From Ciona savignyi (taxonomy: Eukaryota > Chordata > Ascidiacea > Phlebobranchia > Cionidae): DNA of 64,000 nt. The stretch spans positions 663,845 through 727,844 of the forward strand of contig CH002883.1 in NCBI GenBank assembly GCA_000149265.1, given 5' to 3'. Below the pieces are notes generated by a model. It was not told where the DNA came from. It saw only the letters and a list, made by a program, of their open reading frames with translations, and ran no database searches. This document shows, in pieces, positions 47,348 through 57,527 of this stretch. The translations under genes were made by a program, and so were the position numbers. How positions within the stretch are numbered: position 1 is the first letter of the stretch; each line of letters starts with the position of its first letter.

Positions 47348-50300
47348 ATTATTTATTAACATTCTATTTTTGATTTTAGACAAAACATGGTTGGTAACAT
47401 GAGATATGTGTTCAAAGATGCTATTAAGTACATACCGTTATACGGCTATGTGTTTGGGATGCATGGCGGTGTGTTCGTTAAACGAGATGGTACTTATAAT
47501 CAAACCAACATGCAAAGAGTTCTGCGCAGCCTAATGAAACAGTAAGTACTAAGTAGGATCTCGTTCTATCAGACAGTATGTTTTTCATTATTTAACTTGT
47601 TAAAGCCTTGTTTTACTATATACTGTTTCATATTATTTTATTATATTATTTCCATTGTCATATTTTCCATGCATCAAAAAAAAAATAATTGAAAGTCAAA
47701 TTTTCATATTACTTTTCAGTAAAGTGGACATGTACTTCATTGTATTTCCTGAGGGTACACGTTATTCTTCAAAACGCAAACAGTTGCTTGCGAAAAGCCA
47801 AGCATATGCAATTGAAAATGATTTAGCACCTTTAAATGAGGTTTGGAGTTGTTTTATCATTTAAAACCACTGTTGTGACACCTTAGATTCTAGTCAATAA
47901 AATTGATTAAATATTGTATTGATTGAAAAAATAAAATTAAGCCACAGCTTACATTGTATTAAAACTAATATTACATCATAACAACAATGTCAATGTGACA
48001 ATAAACTGTGATGTGTAGTTTTCTGCCTGTTTTAATTTTAAAGCTATATCATGACCGTTTTTATTTCTCTAGAGATATAGAACATTACCTTCACTGATTA
48101 GTGTAACACGGTATTCTTACAGGTACTTACACCAAGAGTAAAAGCGTTTCACTGTGCATTATCAACCATGAAGGATTATGTTTCTGCAGTTTATGATGCA
48201 ACAATACTCTATGAAACACAATCAACTCCTATACAAGGTACTGATTTGAAAGTTGGTGTTTATAAAATTTCATTTGTGCTGAAAATGTTGTAAATGTATT
48301 AAATTTGGTGTTTAGTTTAGTTTAGTTTATTCATTTTTTGCCCTAGTATTTAAAAATGGCAAGCGAATATAATAACGACACGGGAACAGGAAAAGACGGC
48401 AAAACGAACAGTCGTTAAAACACGTCATTGAAAAAAAAAAGGATATAATTTAATAAATATAGCGGACGCGGCCGCCAAACCTAGGCGAAAGAACAATAAT
48501 GTGCAAACAAAATTTAATTAAAACCAAACAATATAAAGCCCTGAAGAAAAGTGTGCGGTAAAGCACGACCAGTACTGAGGGGGAGCCGGCTTTAGGAGAA
48601 GGTGTGGCCCGAAAGCATGGACCAGAGTGGAAAAAGAAAAACCCCCTAAAATGAAATTCCACTAATGTCAGATGACACTATTAGTTTCAAGCACACTTAC
48701 CGGGGCATATTTACATTAAATATTATCATTAAAACACACAAATTGCATAACACTAATGCATTTGATACTTATTTAAAAGTGTGAAAAGGAGCACTACAGT
48801 AGTGCACCATAGATAACAAAAAACAATTAAAATAAATAAATAAGTAAATAATAAAAATAAATACATAAATAATTAGCGAGCCAAAAAAGGATGGCTAGAA
48901 AATAAAAAATACTAAAGATTGCAGCAAGAATCCGATTATATGAAACCAAATTGGTTGTGACATGTTAGTTTAATATTGACTGCCATATTCATCTGAAGAT
49001 CACACCACCAACTCTCGAACAGATAATTTGAGGAGAAAGAGGCCACGAAGAGAAAACGGACGACCTTCTCCTTGTAGAATAAATTTCGATGTCCGGATAT
49101 CTGGAACAATAATGTCTTGGCAGTATGGTTGTAAAAATGCTACAAGACAGTGAAGAAATAGAAATATAGATACAATAAATAGATTAGATAAAAACAGGTT
49201 AGGAGATAGGGTGGGGTGCAATCAGATGGTGGAAAAAACATTTAAAAACCAAAAAGAAGTAATAAGATTAAAGTGACAAGCTTTAAAATACAGCTCTGTT
49301 AGGGCCGGCAAAAAACTATTTCACAGAAAAAGAAAACCAAGTGTGCCAACGGCTTACCAAGTAACAGAACACTGTAATAAACATCATTGTAAATAAAACT
49401 TGTGGTTGTGTAGACAAAATCAATATTGATAACATGCACAAGAAGTTAAGACTGTGATTTCACATGGTGATCATAATTTAAAATGAACAAAATCTGGAAA
49501 CGCGTGCATATAATTTTATTAGGGAAATCAACATGTGAGAACAAGTGAATAAAAATGCATGCAGGTGTAAATATATGCAAAAGGATAGATAAGGTAAAGT
49601 AGATTAAGTGGGATTTATTTTGGAAAGGAGAAAATAAAATTTTAACTTAACTTTCTTAAGTGTTTAAAAAAAAAATTAAAAAAAAAAAACAAAAAAAAAA
49701 AAAAATTATTTGGTGTAAATATTAGAGAAACTAGGGAAGCGGATGAGGGTCTTCCAAGAGGTGTTGTTTGACAGCTTTGGTAAACTTTTTATGCGATTTA
49801 ATCTCGCGAATGATGTTCGGTAATTGTTGCCAAAACTTTGGGCCTATGTATTTCAGGGATTGTTGGGATAGGGACTTGTTACAAAAGGGAATTAAAAATT
49901 GGGAATTGCTTCTTGTATTCATAGTACTTTTAGGTTTGTTGGGTATGCAATTGTGGAGGGCAGGGGGAAGTGTATTGGTATGGCATTTGTGCATTATGGA
50001 TAATATTTGTAATTTGTGCATGTCATAAATTGTTAAAAGTCCATGTTGTCTCATTATAGAAACTGTATTTTCTCGTTTACCAAGGTTAAATATTAGGCGA
50101 ATGAACTTATTGCACACTCGCTGTAATTTAGTTAGCATTAAGTTATTACCATAACACCAGGTGGATATGCAATATTGAAGGTGACTTAGTATTAGTGAGT
50201 GGTATAATGTAAGAAGTGTAGGGTTGGTCAACAAGGGGTTTTATTTTACGTACCATTAGTAAATTAGTGTTAAGTTTCTTAAGGAGTATTTGCATGTGTG

Positions 50301-51475
50301 GTTTCCAGGAAAGGTTGTCATTTAAAGTTAGACCAAGGAATTTAAAGCTGTTGACTTGTTCAATTTTATAGTTATTTATTGAAATGAGAGGTGGTAACAA
50401 AGTGGATTTAGTGGAGTTAGAAAAGTACATGTATTTTGTTTTGTCAGTGTTAAGAACCAGTTTGTTGCTGGAAAGCCATGTGTATAATCTGTCTAGATCC
50501 GCATTGGCATTTACACAGGTTATGGATTGGTTGTGGCCGGGGGTAAAAATGGTGGTGTCATCGGCAAACATAATGGCTTTACTATGGGTTAAGCAATTTG
50601 GCAGGTCATTGTGATAAATTGGGGTAAAAAAGGACGTAGAATAGATGGTGGGGTAAAAATGGTTGTAAATGGCAAGTTGTTGTGTACTGGGGGCAAGGTA
50701 CTTAACCCACTAATACAAAGTGTTCAACAAAAAGTGAAAGATGGTCTCAACAGTGGACATAAACTAAATCTTTCGATTGCTTCGATATTACATCTTCAGC
50801 GTTTTCCCATTAACAGAGATAAATCATGAACATCCTATCCTCATGGAAAATCTTACGTTTTACATAACCCTGATTTATTCTTGTTGCTCTGCGACAGAAC
50901 CAACCTTTTGAACCAAGCGAGGCATATGCATTATAGTAAAATTTATTAGTAATCAGTATAAATTTTCTGTGGGTGTTCTTCACACTTAAAGAGTTCATAG
51001 TGTGCAATGGTAGTACTTCATAATCTGATTTTATACAGCTGGCCACCGTCCATCAGCGCCTAGTATGTGGCAATTTCTAATGAGTGAAAAGCCGCGAATT
51101 CGAATCCAATTTGATCGAATACCAGTTGAGGAGATCCCATCCAGTACCCAAACATCTACACTTCGGTGGTTGCATAATAGATTTGCACGAAAAGATTTGC
51201 TAATTAGTCAACATTATGGTCTTCAAGAGGATGTGGAAAACCACAATAATGTAGCTGGTGTGATTACTTCAAACGAACATAAATTTCATCCAAATGAAGT
51301 GTTTGGGAATGAGGAACATTCAAATTTGCCCTTGCTAAAAACTCTTCCGTCTACTCTTGCGTTCACTACTACTACATCAGCTCTTTTGCTTCACCCGTTT
51401 GGCAGATTGGTGTATTTTGGTACGGTACTAGGTGGCAGTATACTTGGCATGGCTTATGCCAATGTATTTTTTTAA
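45751..51475 (+). CDS. AGPAT5: 1-acylglycerol-3-phosphate acyltransferase, AGPAT5-like
   Basis: Six exons: 45751-45857, 46420-46641, 47380-47541, 47720-47840, 48123-48237 and 51039-51475. The phases agree and give 387 residues (human AGPAT5 is 364). The enzyme transfers an acyl chain to lysophosphatidic acid to form phosphatidic acid, in ER or mitochondrial membranes. Visible motifs are a membrane N-terminus, NHQCTMD (the catalytic HX4D, His95/Asp100), GGVFVKRD, FPEGTR (173-178), LTPRVKAF and a hydrophobic C-terminus. The AGPAT5 subgroup is favoured by FFFEHMTGVEIL, LPLYG-like IPLYGYVFGMHGG and the C-terminal LPSTLAF...FGRLVYFGTVLGG block. The final intron (2.8 kb) carries a LINE and a SINE; others carry a MITE and a (TA)n tract. 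The stop codon overlaps AATAAA (51475-51480), with another at 51592. Confidence 0.93.
46050..46280 (+). mobile_element. SINE, eroded copy in AGPAT5 intron 1
   Basis: The head AGCTTGGTGGTTTAATGCAT and GGTCCCAAGCTAGTTGGCT align with the family head. CATATACAACACACT and a short CCTATC tail mark the rest. Confidence 0.45.
46723..46860 (+). repeat. Large imperfect palindrome next to a tRNA-like 3' half
   Basis: 46723-46808 folds on itself with centre CATACTAGTATG and arms containing CATCATGAAGTCAG / CTGACTTCATGATG. The following GAGCATTGTGCTATATAAGC and GGGTTTAAATCCTACC resemble the anticodon and T-arm half of a tRNA. Probably a small transposon inserted in or captured with a tRNA-derived sequence. 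Confidence 0.5.
46972..47202. mobile_element. MITE with CTACAGGACCGCTTGG terminal repeats
   Basis: The left end CTAAATACTACAGGACCGCT is matched by the inverted right end AGCGGTCCTGTAGTATTTAG. The interior is rich in GGGTTGGGGTTAAAGTTAGT repeats. A related single end lies at 7419-7462. It is inside AGPAT5 intron 2. Confidence 0.7.
47290..47348. repeat. (TA)n-(TG)n microsatellite
   Basis: About 25 TA dinucleotides followed by a short TG run, in AGPAT5 intron 2, shortly before exon 3. Confidence 0.95.
48312..50640 (-). mobile_element. 5'-truncated non-LTR retrotransposon (LINE) in the last AGPAT5 intron
   Basis: On the minus strand 50640-49731 reads the C-terminal half of a LINE reverse transcriptase: IMFADDTTIF (catalytic FADD box, about 50575-50540), LSSNKLVLNTDKTKYM, VNSFKFLGLTLNDNLSW, then, after a frameshift near 50210, YHSLILSHLQYCISTWCYG and the typical LQRVCNKFIRLIF. 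The likely 3' UTR runs to 48312, ending in TTAGTTTAGTTTAG (an AAACT-type tail on the minus strand). The 5' part, including any endonuclease, is missing. The A-rich tract at 49660-49706 is within the presumed 3' UTR and has the wrong strand to be its poly(A) tail. Confidence 0.8.
50680..50845 (+). mobile_element. SINE copy adjoining the LINE
   Basis: GGGGGCAAGGTACTTAACCC, TTTTCCCATTAACAGAGATA and ACATCCTATCC match the family middle and tail. It abuts the truncated 5' side of the LINE. Confidence 0.55.
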
Positions 51476-53608
51476 ATAAAATGCAGTTATTTTTACAAGT
51501 TATGCATGTGTTGTCGTCAATTGTATTGTTGGTTTTATAATATTATATGAATTGTATTGCATTAGCAATAACACTGAATCTACATATTAATAATAAATCC
51601 TATTCGTTCCTAGCCAACCGTTTGTTTTTCATTCTAATCGATTGCTATGTTGTTATGTGGTCATATGTAGTAGAACAACGTCTTATAAGTATTTATTTCG
51701 AAATATACATTAAATGTTGAATATACCAGCTTGTACATGCACACTTTTACCTGATGATGGCCATGTATTGTTAATTATCAATAAATAAAAATTAATGTTG
51801 TCAAACTAGATATTTCATTAAACGTCGAAATTTACCAATGACAAACGCAAAACTAAAATCACTTTAACGACACGCTAATGGGATCTAAATAAAAAATATA
51901 AACAAGCTTTATTTTTGCAGAAATAGCATAGAGCTGTTTGAGCACTAGTTTTGCAACTATTCTGTCTTTGGTATATCCATCGTTTTTTATAATCGGTTCG
52001 AATACGGTATCAACATAGTCCCCCACCTATTCTGCAAGCGTGATTTTTCGTCTCACCATTAATATGTCACCACTATCGTCACCTTGTTGTGGTCCTGACG
52101 TACTTCCTCGTAGTCGACATGCTTAATACCCGAAAGGCATATAGGCTAAAAAAAACTATATGTTGCGAACATGCACAGATAAAGTTGTATGCCTGGTCAG
52201 CATTTCACTGCTGCTAACTTTAATACGAGTATAGTAGAAGTAGTATACGGGATAGACGAATAAGATGTACGAGTGTAATATGGTATACAACCAGGAAGCC
52301 ACTATAGTTATCACATAACCTTCTACTATAGACACAGTCTTGGATACCGCGTTAGGAGCATTATTAATCAATAAGGACGCCGACGGTCTTTAGGCAGTCA
52401 AAAGGAGGTGAAGCCTGTTTGCTAAACGATTGTATTGTGTCACTGGGCAACACAAGAGTAGTCATCAAATGGCACCTACTTGTATTTAAACTGAAAGAAA
52501 ATCTAAGAACATGTACAGATCCAGACTTCCATTGAAACCGTTGCAACTTCTTTCCAGGAACCAACCTCAACTGTGTCTCCCAAGTCCAATACTATAACAA
52601 TGCCGGTAACACAGTAGCATATGATCAGAGCTTGAAAGTTTTAATGGCTGTGACAAATACGTCATCATCGCTTGACAAAACGCACATTTCGCCATTTTCC
52701 CAAAAATATAATATATATTTCCTTTAAAATATACAACTGTTCTAAAATTTAAAAACTAGTGATATCTAAAGTGTCAACCACGTGTTAACCACCACCATAT
52801 GTAAAACTAGTTTTTTTAGAATTGTTCGGGATTTATTTAGGACGTAAAATATGACCAATAAGTTATAATTTGGGTGAGATTGTGGGTATCACCATATTTT
52901 ATTTTTGTTGATCGTCGCACGTATGCTTAGGTGGAGCATATCCGTTAAGTTACAGGACTATCTGGAACGTTTGTTCATCCCAAGGTCCGTATTACTTCAA
53001 GGTAAGCCGTATAGCCTACATAAATACACGGTGTCTGCTGTGGGGCAAAAGCCAACAGTGATAACGGTTTTTTTCACACAAAATAACTCTTTACATTATT
53101 TTTTTACTCTCTTTACACGATCACACGTGTTTAATTACACGATGGAAAGCAACCAATAAAATAAACATATGCTGACAGTGTCAGGGTTAACTGCTGCTAT
53201 ACAGTGGGCAATAAATAATACACAACATAGTTTTGCACGACTATTTTTACACGATTATTTTTTTTGTTAAGTGTATGTAATACATTTTACAAGGTTACTT
53301 TGCTGGTAATACAAGGTTACTTTTACGGAAACCATCTAAAGCGCTTGTATATTTTTCGTTCGATTTATGTTGAATGTAAATGTTGAGATATTTGATATGT
53401 CGGTGTTAATAAACTAGAAAGCATCAACCTTATGTGAACCGTCAACCATTTGTACAACATATTTTGTCTGTACGCTACCCTGTATGTATATATACAAGCA
53501 CAATCAGTCTATACTCTATTTTATTTTATTATACCCCGAGATAAAAAAAAACAAATTTGTTAACCATGTTAAGATAAAATAGTACACTGATGTTACATTC
53601 TTCTCTTA
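51476..53608. other. AGPAT5 3' flank and non-coding DNA
   Basis: 3'-UTR-like to about 51600, then AT-rich DNA with no recognised gene or repeat. Confidence 0.3.
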
Positions 53609-53898
53609 ACGGTTAGTTGGCGGTTTGGTGCGTCGTCTTCAGCCGAAACGTTGTAGAAACGAACCTGGTCCCTCGTGAATTTGTTGTGTGCTTGGACAAG
53701 GCATTTAACGGACATTACCTAGACACAGTGGAATGATCGGTTTTAACAAATTAAAGGTACAAGATACAACATACACTGAAACAGCTCTGGTAACCCGACG
53801 GTGGGTACAAGGAGAACTGACGATTATTTCCGGTGTGTTAACATAGCCCATTGCGTTTTTTAATTCACGGGAACACGAATATCTTATTGTACCCTGTT
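53609..53898 (+). mobile_element. SINE, near full-length
   Basis: The head GGTTAGTTGGCGGTTTGGTG with a B-box-like AACGAACCTGG, then TTGGACAAGGCATTTAACGG, CTCTGGTAACCCGACGGTGG, AATTCACGGGAACACGAATA and an ATCTTATTGTACCCT tail. Confidence 0.65.
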
Positions 53899-55459
53899 TT
53901 GGGTCGTCTAGACCGTGTTATGTTATCGTTACAGTTTTGTTTCTGCAACCAATAAGTTACCAAATCAAACTTGTTTCTGTAATAAATCTTGTACTTAGTT
54001 TGCGGCCAGTAAATTTCCATAGGGTAACATATAATACTTGTATTCACATTTGTACAAAATTATGGTATCAAATATAAAAGTATTTCTTTCGATTACTATA
54101 AAATACATATTAACGGGGTTGTTGTTAAAGTCACGAAAATATTGAACAATCAGTTCACCTTTACACATATTTTAACAAATTTTACATCAGGGATAATCGG
54201 CTATAATCACAACAATGCTTACAACAGTTTATATACCATGATGGGCGATGTAGTACCAGAAACACGGGCGACGCCTGCGCACGTAATTAATCTAATTCTC
54301 TGGCCATACACAATGGACACAAATTGATCGCACAGCGTGTAATCGGGCTAGTCTCTTTGCCTCATGAGTTCAAATGATTATAGCTGCAATATTCCAAAGA
54401 TTCGTTCCAGATTTATAGACACCTTCGCTTTATTAGCTAACATTCTTGTAAGTTTCATTTAACTTTGCCAGTTTTATTTATTAAAGCTTAACTGGTTCTT
54501 TAAGTTACGTAAAGTTTCAAAGGTGGTATCCTGATTGCACAACTCCGGTTAAAACCAACGGTAATCATTAAATCGAATTTTTGGGTTACTGTGGAAAATT
54601 TCGCCCATTGCATTTGTTCAAATTTAGACTTGGGAAAATCTATACCATCTTTTAAGTATTTTTAACCCGATTTCCGAACTTCTTCATGTATAAACAAGGC
54701 GATTTGGCGAATTACCTCGTAATACACCCCACATTGGCCCCGGCTCTTCCGGCCCATATAAACTATAACATCTGTTAAAGTGCCAACTTGAGTATTCGTC
54801 CGCCGTCTTTATAAAGTTGTTGAGTAGACTAAATGGAATACTTATTTAAGTATGATTTTGTTTAGTTTATTTGTTTCTGATAATGAATAGTGTACATAGA
54901 TACATATAAACCGCACTGCAACTTCTTGATTTTATATCGCTAGGTCATTCTGCTGGTTGTTTTTTTTTTGTTCATAAAATCACGACAATATATACCAAAT
55001 AAATATAGGCCAGGAGGATAAAATAAGGTCTAGATGGCTATTTTAAATGTGTGACTTGGATTGCATTTGTAATAAAAACAGCGGAAATCGCACAAACTAA
55101 ACTTGCCGTATTGTGTCGTAAACTATAACGCAAATAGTTTTCCAGTAATAAAACGTTTAGCCTACATAAGACTCGCAAAGAAAAATTGCCAAAAAAAGAA
55201 TAATATACAAATCGAACCAGCGATTCGCCACAAGGTAACTGCGGAGACCAGTGAAATGAATATGCCGCATCTTCGAACCAGCTATACATAGTTTTTATAG
55301 GATGTAGTAACTGGGCCAAGTTTAAAATACATGATGGTCTTGTCACTACGTATGTTTTTGGTTGTATTTCGCTTATTGCGGTAAACACTTGAGCATTGTA
55401 TCTTTTCTTTCTAGAATAGTTCTTTCTTTCTTGAGTAGAAACAAAAGTTAATCCGATCT
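53899..55459. other. No recognised gene
   Basis: AT-rich. Short frames only and none with family features. Confidence 0.3.
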
Positions 55460-55606
55460 AATGACTTGGTGGCTTAGTTTGTCCGTCTTTACCCGAAGGG
55501 TTGAAGATTCGTAAGGGAGCGTTTATTCGCTAGGTAATTTGACGATTGCTTTTGTAATAACGCACTGCGTTTTCCCATTCAGGGGAATCAACATAAAAAT
55601 CCCATC
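55460..55606 (+). mobile_element. SINE, internally deleted
   Basis: The head TGACTTGGTGGCTTAGTTTG joins directly to AATTTGACGATTGC and TTTTCCCATTCAGGGGAATC with a CCCATCATA tail. It lies about 340 bp upstream of the heme-oxygenase-like gene. Confidence 0.6.
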
Positions 55607-55946
55607 ATAAACAACGTTGTGTGAACTAGGACGCTGTAGGAATGGTCGTATAAAAGTGATCTCGGTGACGAGCTCATCATTGGTTCAACTAATCTTGACT
55701 TGGTAAAAAAATGACGTTGATGGGAAATCCCCAGACGTAAAACTTCAGTTTCTTTATGTCAGCACTTTGTAACCTAGATCTAGTTCCTCATTTTCACGGT
55801 TTAATATGTATATTGGTTAAAGAGTTTTGTATTGTAATGGTGTTTTAACTGAATTTAGCTTTTGCTAATTTCTTATTTGTCGTTTTTTTACAAAATACAG
55901 CATACTTTAGCAATTTAACAACAAGGCTTTAGTTTATACTATCGGA

Positions 55947-56666
55947 ATGTCTTTTAAAACATTTTGCGATGAGTTAAAAGAAAAATCAAGATCTGTTCAT
56001 GCAAAGTCAGATAAACTCATGAATGTCAAGCTGGCAGTAGCTCTGACTGATTTACATCTCTATGCACAAGCGTTAGGGGACTTTTACTGTGTGTTTAAAG
56101 CAATCGAAGATGGGGTAGAACATAACAAGGATAATCAACTTATCAACCAATTGTGGACATCCGATTTAGCAAGAGTAGCTTTGTTTGAAAAGGATCTTAA
56201 GTTTTATCTCGGTGAAAATTGGGAAAAGATGCTAAAACCAGGCGATGCTGCATTAAAATATGTTGCTCATATTGAGTCAATTTCAAATGTAAAACCAATA
56301 TTACTTATTGCTTATATACACACAATGTACTTGGCTATATTTGGTGGTGGATTTATTTTGCAAAAAATAATCAGAACCACCCTGGGCTTAAAAAACACTG
56401 AAGGTGTGGAAATATTTAGAACTACAGAGGGAGTATCTAAGTTGAAATTAATACAACACATCAAATCATCCATCAATGACATGATTTTGGACCGTGATCT
56501 TAAAGATTTAATTATCAAAGAAAAGATCGACATCTTTGAAAGAAATAATCAAATTGTTTGCGATTTGAAACCTAAAATAAGTTCATTCAGGCGACTCTTC
56601 GTTTTAATCCTGTTAATTATTTTTTCTGTGTCTATCTTAGGATATTGTTGTTTTATCTTCTTTTAA
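55947..56666 (+). CDS. HMOX-like: Heme-oxygenase-like protein, tail-anchored, catalytic Asp missing
   Basis: 239 residues in one exon with a clear ATG and no intron. It aligns over its length to animal heme oxygenases, which cleave heme to biliverdin, CO and iron on the ER membrane. Shared features are LKEKSRSVH, whose His18 matches the proximal heme ligand (His25 in human HO-1), FKAIEDGVEHNKDN (as ALEEEIERNK), ALFEKDLKFYLGENW, and a C-terminal hydrophobic anchor (about 217-239, FVLILLIIFSVSILG). The distal-helix signature YLGDLSGGQ reads YLAIFGGGF (128-136): the key Asp140 position is Ile, Gly139 is Ala, and Arg136 is Met. Since human HO-1 mutants at Asp140 or Gly139 lose oxygenase activity, this protein may bind heme without degrading it. 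Absence of introns could reflect retroposition. Confidence 0.85.
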   Translation: MSFKTFCDELKEKSRSVHAKSDKLMNVKLAVALTDLHLYAQALGDFYCVFKAIEDGVEHNKDNQLINQLWTSDLARVALFEKDLKFYLGENWEKMLKPGDAALKYVAHIESISNVKPILLIAYIHTMYLAIFGGGFILQKIIRTTLGLKNTEGVEIFRTTEGVSKLKLIQHIKSSINDMILDRDLKDLIIKEKIDIFERNNQIVCDLKPKISSFRRLFVLILLIIFSVSILGYCCFIFF

Positions 56667-56738
56667 TTTTACTAATAACATCTAGTTGATGTCTTTAATT
56701 CATGTACCCATACAGTTTTATATAAGGTGTGGAATTGT

Positions 56739-57510
56739 NNNNNNNNNNNNNNNNNNNNNNNNNNNNNNNNNNNNNNNNNNNNNNNNNNNNNNNNNNNNNN
56801 NNNNNNNNNNNNNNNNNNNNNNNNNNNNNNNNNNNNNNNNNNNNNNNNNNNNNNNNNNNNNNNNNNNNNNNNNNNNNNNNNNNNNNNNNNNNNNNNNNNN
56901 NNNNNNNNNNNNNNNNNNNNNNNNNNNNNNNNNNNNNNNNNNNNNNNNNNNNNNNNNNNNNNNNNNNNNNNNNNNNNNNNNNNNNNNNNNNNNNNNNNNN
57001 NNNNNNNNNNNNNNNNNNNNNNNNNNNNNNNNNNNNNNNNNNNNNNNNNNNNNNNNNNNNNNNNNNNNNNNNNNNNNNNNNNNNNNNNNNNNNNNNNNNN
57101 NNNNNNNNNNNNNNNNNNNNNNNNNNNNNNNNNNNNNNNNNNNNNNNNNNNNNNNNNNNNNNNNNNNNNNNNNNNNNNNNNNNNNNNNNNNNNNNNNNNN
57201 NNNNNNNNNNNNNNNNNNNNNNNNNNNNNNNNNNNNNNNNNNNNNNNNNNNNNNNNNNNNNNNNNNNNNNNNNNNNNNNNNNNNNNNNNNNNNNNNNNNN
57301 NNNNNNNNNNNNNNNNNNNNNNNNNNNNNNNNNNNNNNNNNNNNNNNNNNNNNNNNNNNNNNNNNNNNNNNNNNNNNNNNNNNNNNNNNNNNNNNNNNNN
57401 NNNNNNNNNNNNNNNNNNNNNNNNNNNNNNNNNNNNNNNNNNNNNNNNNNNNNNNNNNNNNNNNNNNNNNNNNNNNNNNNNNNNNNNNNNNNNNNNNNNN
57501 NNNNNNNNNN
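56739..57510. other. Assembly gap (772 N)
   Basis: Sized run of N between the heme-oxygenase-like gene and the first visible NAPRT exon. Reading frames that run through it are artefacts. Confidence 0.99.
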
Positions 57511-57527
57511 TTGTCCCTTCTTACCAG

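Noticed and set aside
47290-47348. TA/TG tract as a possible origin or regulatory element
   Set aside because: A simple microsatellite explains it fully.
49660-49706. A-rich tract as the poly(A) tail of the minus-strand LINE
   Set aside because: The As are on the plus strand, so it has the wrong polarity for a tail of that element.
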